A stretch of DNA of 46,924 bases from a virus. Under the pieces are notes generated by a model. It saw only the letters and a program-made list of their open reading frames with translations, was not told where the DNA came from and searched no databases. Shown here one piece after another: positions 6,179-12,541 of the stretch; within the stretch, counting starts at the first letter, position 1; every line of letters begins with the position of its first letter. Location of the stretch: positions 1 through 46,924 of IMG/VR virus record IMGVR_UViG_3300017963_000365; one strand, given 5' to 3'. Position numbers and translations under genes: made by a program.

Positions 6179-7217
6179 CTGGACCCGCGCCTTCCCCAAG
6201 ATTGCCAATCTGGCCTCACGTCTGAAGAGGGAGCCTCACCTGCATGAGTATCTTTCGGAAGCTGATCCAGCAGGGTATGAGGAGCTGCTCAACGTGGCTC
6301 TGTGCCCGTTTATCAACTGGCGTCCGTTCGGTTCGCTCAAGACGAAGAAGGAGCCCGGGTACGCGCAGGCGGGACTCCTGTCGTCGAAGGTTCGAGAGAA
6401 GTGGGGGCAGGCTGGCAACCGAGCAGGAAAGACGGCGGTCGGCGTCTACGAGGACATCTGCGACTGCCTCGGACTCAACCCTATTACCCTGAAGCTCGAG
6501 CAGCGCTTCCGTGTGCATGGGGACGACGGGGCGAAGATGTGGATCGTCTCGGATACGGAGGAGACCAGCATCAACATCATCCAGAAAACGATCGTGCGCG
6601 ATTTCCTGGGCACGGACCAGAATGGGGTGATGTGGAATCTGGTGAAGGACTCCAACGGCTATTCGGAGGGAGGCGGTTTCAAGGGCAACGTGCTCGAATG
6701 GACGAACAACTCCTTCATGGGGTTCAAGTTCACCACGCAGAAGAGGGCCACCTTCCAGGGTGTGCCCTTGCACAAGGTGCATCACGACGAAGTCCAGCCC
6801 AAGGACATCTACGATGAGTGCAAGGCGCGTCTGACGGACTACGCCGGCCGGTTCCTGGGCACCATGACGCCCATCTTCGAGGAGAAGAAGGGTATTCCCT
6901 GGATCTTCGAGGATCTCTACCAGCTGCGCCACGAGAAGGGCATCGAGTTCTTCCGCTGGTCCATGCTGGACAATCCATTCTTGCCTGCTGAAGCGAAGGC
7001 AGACTACATCCGTGGGCTGAACGAGGACGAGGTCGCTGCGCGTGTCCACGGTCTGTTCGTGCCGATGGGTGTGAAGCTGGCGTTCCGCGCCAAGCTGCTC
7101 AACGCGATGCAGGGAAACATCGAAATGCCGGTCGAGGGCGACCTGATGGTGAACGGCGAGGGACAGGTCGAGTTCGTTCGCAATTTCGAGGAGGCCGAGA
7201 CCTATGGTATCGAGTAA
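6171..7217 (+). CDS. terL: Large terminase, ATPase subunit (split TerL)
   Basis: The 348-aa packaging motor domain. Walker A is GQAGNRAGKT (79-88). Walker B is HKVHHDEV with D206/E207. The coupling motif is GTMTP (230-234). The protein then ends at the place where one-piece terminases run on into the RNase-H-like nuclease. No Asp-rich nuclease strand (xGxDPSEG) is present. That domain is a separate gene at 10450. The start overlaps the RNA-ligase stop by 8 nt. It is part of the motor that threads DNA through the portal. Confidence 0.93.
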   Translation: MPDWTRAFPKIANLASRLKREPHLHEYLSEADPAGYEELLNVALCPFINWRPFGSLKTKKEPGYAQAGLLSSKVREKWGQAGNRAGKTAVGVYEDICDCLGLNPITLKLEQRFRVHGDDGAKMWIVSDTEETSINIIQKTIVRDFLGTDQNGVMWNLVKDSNGYSEGGGFKGNVLEWTNNSFMGFKFTTQKRATFQGVPLHKVHHDEVQPKDIYDECKARLTDYAGRFLGTMTPIFEEKKGIPWIFEDLYQLRHEKGIEFFRWSMLDNPFLPAEAKADYIRGLNEDEVAARVHGLFVPMGVKLAFRAKLLNAMQGNIEMPVEGDLMVNGEGQVEFVRNFEEAETYGIE

Positions 7218-8247
7218 CGCACCGCACAGGCGGGTAGCCCTGGTTATCCCGCACATGGACCGTCACATCTTCCTCGACCGAATGCTGGCCTACTACCAGT
7301 GGGCTCAGTTCGAGGGAGGCATCTACATCATCGACGCCAGCGAAGACGGGGATGCAGTAAAGCACGTAACAGTGGATGGTGTAAACGTGCGGCATCTACA
7401 CGTCCCCGAACTGCGTGACCCTTTCCAGAATCGCTCCCAGTTCTTCATGCAGCTGGCGCTGGGAGGAGAGCTGGCCGCGCAGGACGGGTATGACTTCATC
7501 GTCCACGCCGGCAACGACGACTTCATCCTGCCGGTGGGTCTGGATGTCTGTGTAAGATATCTGGACGATTTTCCTGACGAGCCCCTGGCCGTGGGCCAGC
7601 GGTACCAGTTCGCCCTGGACCGGGAGGGACCGTTCGGGAACCTGATGCGCTTCAATCTGGTCAAGTATCCACCCATGACCAGCTGGTCTATCGGAGAGCG
7701 CCTGGGCTCGTGGTTCCAGATGCCGTTCACGCTCCAGTTCGGCGTGATGCGGACCCCGGTCTACTGCGAGATCCACAACCGGATGAACGCGGCGAACATG
7801 CCGACCTTCTACGTGGGCAACGAGCTGTTCGCCAACATGAGCCTGCTGATGGAGGGCAAGATCGAGCAGGCCACCCAGGTGCCCACGGTTCTGTTCCAGC
7901 AGCACAACGACAAGCCCTTCTTCTGGGGCACGAACGCGAAGATCTCGGTCGGGCTCATGTGCGACGAGAACTTCGGTCTCTCCTGGGGCAACATGGTCGG
8001 CATCCTCTCGCAGAAGTGGCTGTCGAAGGAGGACGACAAGGACGAGCTGTTCGTGCGGGAGGCGCTGGGAGCCCTGCTGAGTCAGCACCTCAGCTCTCTG
8101 CTGATGGTGGCCGACATACAGCCGCTGAAGCCCCTGGTGTTCATGCCGCAGGACGATCCTTACACGCTGCCCGAGGACGCGCCGAACCGGCAGCACATCC
8201 AGCCCATCTTCGATCTGATGCAGGGCTGTGGGGAGTTCGTCAAATGA
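7204..8247 (+). CDS. GT-A glycosyltransferase (TIGR00180-like)
   Basis: A 347-aa protein. The N-terminal Rossmann-like half opens RVALVIPHMDRHIFLDRML, has a nucleotide-sugar strand (GGIYIIDASEDGD), and carries FIVHAGNDDFILP, the DxD-type metal site typical of the TIGR00180-like sugar transferases seen in phage and polysaccharide loci. Acceptor and sugar are unknown. It starts 14 nt inside the terminase ATPase gene and its stop overlaps the next start by 4 nt (ATGA), so it is translated within the terminase operon. The family call rests on motif recognition only. Confidence 0.72.
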   Translation: MVSSNAPHRRVALVIPHMDRHIFLDRMLAYYQWAQFEGGIYIIDASEDGDAVKHVTVDGVNVRHLHVPELRDPFQNRSQFFMQLALGGELAAQDGYDFIVHAGNDDFILPVGLDVCVRYLDDFPDEPLAVGQRYQFALDREGPFGNLMRFNLVKYPPMTSWSIGERLGSWFQMPFTLQFGVMRTPVYCEIHNRMNAANMPTFYVGNELFANMSLLMEGKIEQATQVPTVLFQQHNDKPFFWGTNAKISVGLMCDENFGLSWGNMVGILSQKWLSKEDDKDELFVREALGALLSQHLSSLLMVADIQPLKPLVFMPQDDPYTLPEDAPNRQHIQPIFDLMQGCGEFVK

Positions 8248-8738
8248 CAACTCGAGTTCGCATCACTGAGCTGGGCCGGTATCCCGAGGAGATCCTGGCC
8301 GACCACATGGACGAGATGCACGGATCGGAGGACATCAGCCGGCGCTGGCAATGGAGGTATGCCAAGCTGCTCAAGGCCGAGGATGATCCGGTCGACTTCG
8401 TCCACCGCTGGGTCTTCAACCCGAAGTTCCACGTTATCTGCCAGAAGGACAAGACGGACCCGGTCGTGCTGGACTGCCCCGAGGGCAAGTTCCTGATCTG
8501 CGACGAGGAGTTCTACGACGACGTAGCGACGGCGATGATCCTGATGGGGACCACCATGCTGCGCAGCAAGCCGGTATTCGGGTTCGACTTCCTGAACCTG
8601 CAAACGAACGAGATTGCCGCCAAGGCATTCACCGCGGAGACGGTCGATGAAGAAGACGCTGGTAATTCCGACGATTCGCCGGGAAGAGGTCGAGACCTTC
8701 CTGACCAAGTCAGCCGGCGAGGTGACAAATTTCGATGA
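8244..8738 (+). CDS. Unknown protein in the terminase cassette, core about 134 aa
   Basis: ATGA overlap with the preceding glycosyltransferase. It begins MTTRVRITELGRYPEEILADHMDEM and contains an alpha/beta-looking centre (FHVICQKDKTDPVVLDCPEGKF is on the border of two strands). The last about 30 residues overlap the next gene by 92 nt and read Asp/Gly/Arg-rich. No family recognised. Translational coupling to both glycosyltransferases suggests an accessory role in the same modification pathway. Confidence 0.7.
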   Translation: MTTRVRITELGRYPEEILADHMDEMHGSEDISRRWQWRYAKLLKAEDDPVDFVHRWVFNPKFHVICQKDKTDPVVLDCPEGKFLICDEEFYDDVATAMILMGTTMLRSKPVFGFDFLNLQTNEIAAKAFTAETVDEEDAGNSDDSPGRGRDLPDQVSRRGDKFR

Positions 8739-9624
8739 GCTGATCCTCGTCTGGGACGGGCCCGAAGCTCCGAAGATCACCGCACCCTGGATGTGGGACT
8801 ACCAGGGGAAGATGCAGGTCTACGATCACCGGGACATGGATGCGTGCCCCGATTCGTGGATCTGGTCGCGGGGCTCCTCAGCCTGCCGCTCCTTCGGATT
8901 CATGATGGCGGTGCACCACGGCGCGGACATCATCTTCACCTGCGACGACGACGTGGAGCTGCAACCCGGCTGGGTGGAGAAGCACATGGAGAATCTGAGC
9001 AAGATTCACTCAGTGCCCATGTGGGCTGAGACGCTGGAGGGTACGCCTACCCGGGGGTATCCCTACCTGGGGACCACGCAGTCGATGGAGACGGTTCTGT
9101 CTCACGGGCTCTGGTCGAACGTGGCCGACTGGGATGCCATGCAGCAGCTGGCGAAGGGGCGAGGGACCGGAGGACTGGCTCCGAACACCAAGTACAAGCA
9201 GATGGCGCTCTACGGCTGCTACTTCCCGATGTGCGGCATGAATCTGGCGTTCAAGAAGAAGATTGCCCCGCTCATGTACTTCGGGCTCCAGGGACGCGGC
9301 CAGCCCTTCGACCGGTTCGACGACATATGGTGCGGCGTGATCCTGCAACGGATTGCCCGTCGATTCAACTGGATCTGCTGGACCGGTGATCCCATCGTGA
9401 TCCACAAACGCGCCTCAAACGCCATGAAGAATCTGGAAAAGGAAGTGCCGGGAATCCAGATGCACGAACACTTCTGGCAATGGATACAGGAAGTCCGGCT
9501 CTCCGGACGCACGCCCTACGAGTGCTTCGACGAGATTGCCGATGTGATCGAGAAGAAGGGCCCGTTGGACTACTGGGGCAAGCTGGCCGCAGCGATGCGG
9601 CTCTACATGGCGAAGACCCGATGA
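8647..9624 (+). CDS. GT75/RGP-like (reversibly glycosylated polypeptide) enzyme
   Basis: A 325-aa protein with GGAG eight bases before ATG 8647. It opens KTLVIPTIRREEVETFL; DxD motif FTCDDDVELQPG; later PMCGMNLAFKKK and MYFGLQGRGQPFDRFDDIW. The last two blocks closely resemble the conserved PMCGMN and YFGL-GxGQPxxRxDD segments of plant reversibly glycosylated polypeptides / UDP-arabinopyranose mutases (GT75). Family members rearrange UDP-arabinose or self-glycosylate. Here it sits between the split terminase halves beside another glycosyltransferase. Activity in this phage is inferred. Confidence 0.82.
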   Translation: MKKTLVIPTIRREEVETFLTKSAGEVTNFDELILVWDGPEAPKITAPWMWDYQGKMQVYDHRDMDACPDSWIWSRGSSACRSFGFMMAVHHGADIIFTCDDDVELQPGWVEKHMENLSKIHSVPMWAETLEGTPTRGYPYLGTTQSMETVLSHGLWSNVADWDAMQQLAKGRGTGGLAPNTKYKQMALYGCYFPMCGMNLAFKKKIAPLMYFGLQGRGQPFDRFDDIWCGVILQRIARRFNWICWTGDPIVIHKRASNAMKNLEKEVPGIQMHEHFWQWIQEVRLSGRTPYECFDEIADVIEKKGPLDYWGKLAAAMRLYMAKTR

Positions 9625-9845
9625 TCCCGAAGTGGATGTCGGACAGGAAGCCTCACCTGCCGTTCGGCTCACCCCGGCAACTGAACCGGCAGGAATGGGA
9701 AGCGGTGGTGGAGGAGATCACCCACTTGCGGGGACAACTTGCTGCCCAGCAAGAAGAGATCCGCAAACTCAAGTTGAAGCTCGACACCGTCCATCTGGAC
9801 CCAGAGCTTCAGCGCAACCTCTACGAACGAGGAGAGACGAGATGA
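9621..9845 (+). CDS. Small coiled-coil protein, 74 aa
   Basis: The start overlaps the preceding stop (ATGA). After a Pro-rich lead, residues 27-56 form one long heptad-like helix (WEAVVEEITHLRGQLAAQQE, then EIRKLKLKL). It ends in ATGA overlap with the next gene. It could be an oligomerisation adaptor; no family recognised. Confidence 0.72.
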   Translation: MIPKWMSDRKPHLPFGSPRQLNRQEWEAVVEEITHLRGQLAAQQEEIRKLKLKLDTVHLDPELQRNLYERGETR

Positions 9846-10150
9846 ACCCGACTGGATTCGTGCAGCATTGCCTGGACCTGTTGGCGAACGCGGAAGAGGA
9901 CGTGGTGGCCCTGGTGCTCCCGAGAGAGTTGTTTCCGGAGGATAAGCATCACACCTACTTCGGCTGCATCGTCGCCGGCATCAAGGTCATCCCGCACGAC
10001 GGGTCCATGACCATGTTCTGGACGATGGAGGACATGGAGACGTTCCGGCTGTTCGAGCACCAGCAGAGGGCCTGGGGCGCGGCCATGCACTATTTCGATT
10101 ACTTCACCAGTGAGCTGGAGAAGAAAGCGAGGAAGGGATATGTCGGATGA
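9842..10150 (+). CDS. Unknown alpha/beta protein, 102 aa
   Basis: Begins MNPTGFVQHCLDLLANAEED after an upstream GAGGAGAG. A strand-rich centre (YFGCIVAGIKVIP, SMTMFWTMEDMETF) is followed by a C-terminal helix. ATGA coupling upstream and an 11-nt overlap downstream place it in the cassette between the terminase halves. No function assigned. Confidence 0.72.
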   Translation: MNPTGFVQHCLDLLANAEEDVVALVLPRELFPEDKHHTYFGCIVAGIKVIPHDGSMTMFWTMEDMETFRLFEHQQRAWGAAMHYFDYFTSELEKKARKGYVG

Positions 10151-10490
10151 ACAGACGAAGGTTCCTAACCCATCTCCTTGGGGGCGCAACTGGCGCGGCT
10201 GTAGCCGTGACCTCACCCGGGAAGATCTCGACGCTGCTATCGAGGCTTTCAAGGATATGGAAGTCCCGCTCACACCCGCCCAGTATGAGGCGATCATCGA
10301 GCGGTATAATCGGGCTGGAAGGCCGATTGGCCTCATCGAACTCGTGTGTGACGTTGTTGGACATCGACCGGGCGATAGTAGCCTCATGGAAGACGAAGCC
10401 GATCCGGAATCCGGACTGGATGAAACCGAGAGGGACTGGGTAGACGATTATGAGTATTGTCTCGGGACAGGGCCTGCTCCAGGTAGCTGA
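10140..10490 (+). CDS. Unknown helical protein, 116 aa
   Basis: ATG 10140 has AGGGA upstream. A Trp/Arg N-terminus (PSPWGRNWRGCSRDLTREDLD) precedes two helices and an acidic C-tail (ETERDWVDDYEY). The last 41 nt overlap the terminase nuclease gene, which may translationally couple the two. No family recognised. Confidence 0.68.
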   Translation: MSDEQTKVPNPSPWGRNWRGCSRDLTREDLDAAIEAFKDMEVPLTPAQYEAIIERYNRAGRPIGLIELVCDVVGHRPGDSSLMEDEADPESGLDETERDWVDDYEYCLGTGPAPGS

Positions 10491-11364
10491 TCCGAAAGAT
10501 CATCTGCTGATGGACCAGGGCAAGCTCATCGAGCTGCTCACGGCCAAGAAGCGGATCTGCGAATACAAGATGCGGCTGTGGGAAGGCCCGAAGCGGGGAT
10601 TCCACTACGCCATCGGTATCGACCCCTCAGAGGGCTTGCTGCACGGCGATGCAGCCGCCATCGAGGTATTCTGCGTGGAGACCGGCCGGCAGGTGATGGA
10701 GGTGGAAGGAACGATCCACCCCTTCGATCTGGCTGAGATCGCGTGGCTGGTGGGTACCTACTATTCGCACCGGGTGATCAAGGACGGGATCGAGGTATGC
10801 ACACCGGCCCTGGTCGCCATCGAGAATAACAAGGACGGGGGAGCGAACGCCAAGCTCTTGGAGCTGGGCTACACGAACCTCTACTTCCTGGCCGAGGACA
10901 AGGGAGAGGGATACCAGCAGCAGCTGCCCAAGCTGGGTATCAACATGAGCAGCCGGCGTCGTGCCGAGCTGATTTCCAAGGGGCGCAACTGGTGCGAGGA
11001 TGGCTCTGTCATCGTCAAGTCCAGCCTGCTCCTGGGGCAGATGGAGATCTTCCAGCTGAGGAACGGCAAGTTCCAGGCTCCGCTGGGAGGGCACGACGAC
11101 CTCGTCATGGCTTTCCTCATCACGGTCGAGATGATCGAGGTGGTGCAGCTCACGATGGAGCTGAACGCGAAGGAGGGCCTGCGTCCTTACGCCGATGGGC
11201 AGAAGGTGCCCCACGACGAGACCGATGTGGGGGATGAGTGGGAGGAGGAGAAGCCCCTGGTCGAGAAGCTGATCGAGCGGACCCGGGAGAAGCAGAAGGA
11301 AGCCGGCCCAGAGGAGTGGGTCACGGAATTTGACAACCTCGACGACATGGAGGGAATGTGGTGA
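10450..11364 (+). CDS. terL: Large terminase, nuclease subunit (split TerL)
   Basis: A 304-aa RNase-H-fold nuclease of the terminase type. First catalytic strand HYAIGIDPSEGLLHGD with D58; IENN with E125 after the second strand block; GGHDDLVMAF with D216/D217. It lacks a Walker A site. The N-terminal 50 residues are extra relative to a fused enzyme and could contact the ATPase subunit. The nuclease cuts concatemeric DNA at initiation and termination of packaging. It is separated from the ATPase by six genes on the same strand and probably on one transcript. The C-terminus is acidic and helical. Confidence 0.9.
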   Translation: MSIVSGQGLLQVADPKDHLLMDQGKLIELLTAKKRICEYKMRLWEGPKRGFHYAIGIDPSEGLLHGDAAAIEVFCVETGRQVMEVEGTIHPFDLAEIAWLVGTYYSHRVIKDGIEVCTPALVAIENNKDGGANAKLLELGYTNLYFLAEDKGEGYQQQLPKLGINMSSRRRAELISKGRNWCEDGSVIVKSSLLLGQMEIFQLRNGKFQAPLGGHDDLVMAFLITVEMIEVVQLTMELNAKEGLRPYADGQKVPHDETDVGDEWEEEKPLVEKLIERTREKQKEAGPEEWVTEFDNLDDMEGMW

Positions 11365-11681
11365 ATATATGGATGATGGTACTCATAGTACTCATGTTTA
11401 TCACACTCTACGCGCTTCAAGTCTGGGCATCTGCCTGGAGAGCGCGGGAGGACATGAGAGAGCGTGCGGCCATCCTGGCACACTTCTACGAGCTGGCCAA
11501 GCAGCCGCCGATCATCATGGGGGCACAAGAGCCCCCACAGGAAGGGCTTCGAGACCCAGTGAGGGAATACTATGAGGATATGGCAGGTGCCTCGGACCTG
11601 GACTACGTGGAAGCCCTGGAGGAGGCAGAGCGGCAAACGTCCAGTGTCGACGACGTGGAGGGGTCCGATGCCCCGAGTTGA
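11361..11681 (+). CDS. N-terminally anchored membrane protein, 106 aa
   Basis: A GTG start at 11361 overlaps the nuclease stop (GTGA), with GGAGGG six bases upstream. One membrane helix at residues 3-25 (IWMMVLIVLMFITLYALQVW) is followed by a charged cytoplasmic-type tail ending in acidic sequence (SSVDDVEGSDAPS). Function unknown. It sits between terminase and the acidic protein just before the virion promoter. Confidence 0.75.
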   Translation: MNIWMMVLIVLMFITLYALQVWASAWRAREDMRERAAILAHFYELAKQPPIIMGAQEPPQEGLRDPVREYYEDMAGASDLDYVEALEEAERQTSSVDDVEGSDAPS

Positions 11682-12399
11682 TCCCGATTCAGAAGTTGAC
11701 GGCTATTATACCGGTATCGGCAAGGCCGGTGAGGACGACGGTGGCGTAGGAGCCATCGTGATCGGGGGTGTTGAGCACTTCGGACCTGAGTTCGAGTGGG
11801 GCGACCCGATCCGCGCATCCCGGGCCTGGAAGAAGATGAGCCCTGAGAAGCGCAAGGCGTTCATCAAGTACAAGAGCAATCGTCCGAAGAAGGGGGTAAA
11901 CGTGGATATGCAGCGGATGCAGGCCGAGATCAACGACCTGAAGGGCTCTGTGGAGCTGCTCACCCAGCTGATTGCCCGAAAGGAGGGGATAGATCTCGGT
12001 GCGAAAACGACTGAGGAAGAAGCTGTCGAGGACTTTGAAATGGATTCCGGACAGCGAAAACGGAAGATTGTTGGCGAGGCACCGTGGAAGGATCGTCAGC
12101 CGACCCATGATCCCGAGTTGGCAATCCCCGAGGAACTCGCGGAGATGGAAGATGCATTTGAAACCCCAGAAGACGAGTCTCTCGTTGATGATGCGGCTCT
12201 GGATGGTTTCCTTGCAGGAACAGATGATGAAGGAGATGTGGACCTCGATGCTGAACTCGCGGCCCTCCCTGAGCGTAAACCGGCCGTTCAACTGGAGCCA
12301 GTTCGAGAAAGAAAGCCGGCCCTACGAAGGGTACCAGATAAGCCCAGCGTTCGGGTGGACGATGCCTTTCCAGAGGACTTCTGGGATGGGTATTCTTAG
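11668..12399 (+). CDS. Acidic unknown protein, 243 aa (possible packaging accessory)
   Basis: GGAGGGG precedes ATG 11668. A short glycine-rich domain (GVGAIVIGGVEHFGPEFEWG) is followed by a basic helix (MSPEKRKAFIKYKSNRPKKG), a coiled coil (MQRMQAEINDLKGSVELLTQ) and a long Asp/Glu-rich tail. Small terminases combine a DNA-binding N-terminus with a coiled coil, so that role is possible, but nothing here proves it. Last gene before the terminator/promoter at 12454-12500. Confidence 0.72.
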   Translation: MPRVDPDSEVDGYYTGIGKAGEDDGGVGAIVIGGVEHFGPEFEWGDPIRASRAWKKMSPEKRKAFIKYKSNRPKKGVNVDMQRMQAEINDLKGSVELLTQLIARKEGIDLGAKTTEEEAVEDFEMDSGQRKRKIVGEAPWKDRQPTHDPELAIPEELAEMEDAFETPEDESLVDDAALDGFLAGTDDEGDVDLDAELAALPERKPAVQLEPVRERKPALRRVPDKPSVRVDDAFPEDFWDGYS

Positions 12400-12453
12400 A
12401 AATATCGTGTCGTAACATGGGGTAAATGCCCCAAACAAAGTAGTTTGAACCAC

Positions 12454-12492
12454 TTGGCACCGTCAGCCCACTTGACAGGTGCCAATTTTATT
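12454..12492 (+). terminator. Intrinsic terminator before the virion operon
   Basis: TTGGCACC (12454-12461) pairs with GGTGCCAA (12478-12485), followed by TTTTATT. A smaller hairpin TGGGG/CCCCA lies at 12418-12433. The right arm is also the start of the spacer of the promoter listed next. Confidence 0.75.
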
Positions 12493-12500
12493 GTCATATT
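12472..12500 (+). promoter_or_regulatory. Virion-operon sigma-70 promoter, nested in a terminator
   Basis: TTGACA (12472-12477), 17-nt spacer, CATATT (12495-12500), 41 nt before the portal ATG. The -35 box lies in the loop of the terminator hairpin, so upstream transcription ends where the virion transcript begins. Confidence 0.68.
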
Positions 12501-12541
12501 TCTCCCTGACTGAGACAAGTACGTCACACAGGGGGAAAGAT

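Noticed and set aside
7218-10449. Intron or intein interrupting TerL
   Set aside because: The intervening DNA contains six coupled genes; no splice-type ends, homing endonuclease or intein motifs are visible.
11999-12415. Second overlapping plus-strand frame inside the acidic protein
   Set aside because: Met/Arg/Ser-rich shadow with no SD; the acidic frame is continuous with a well-supported start.
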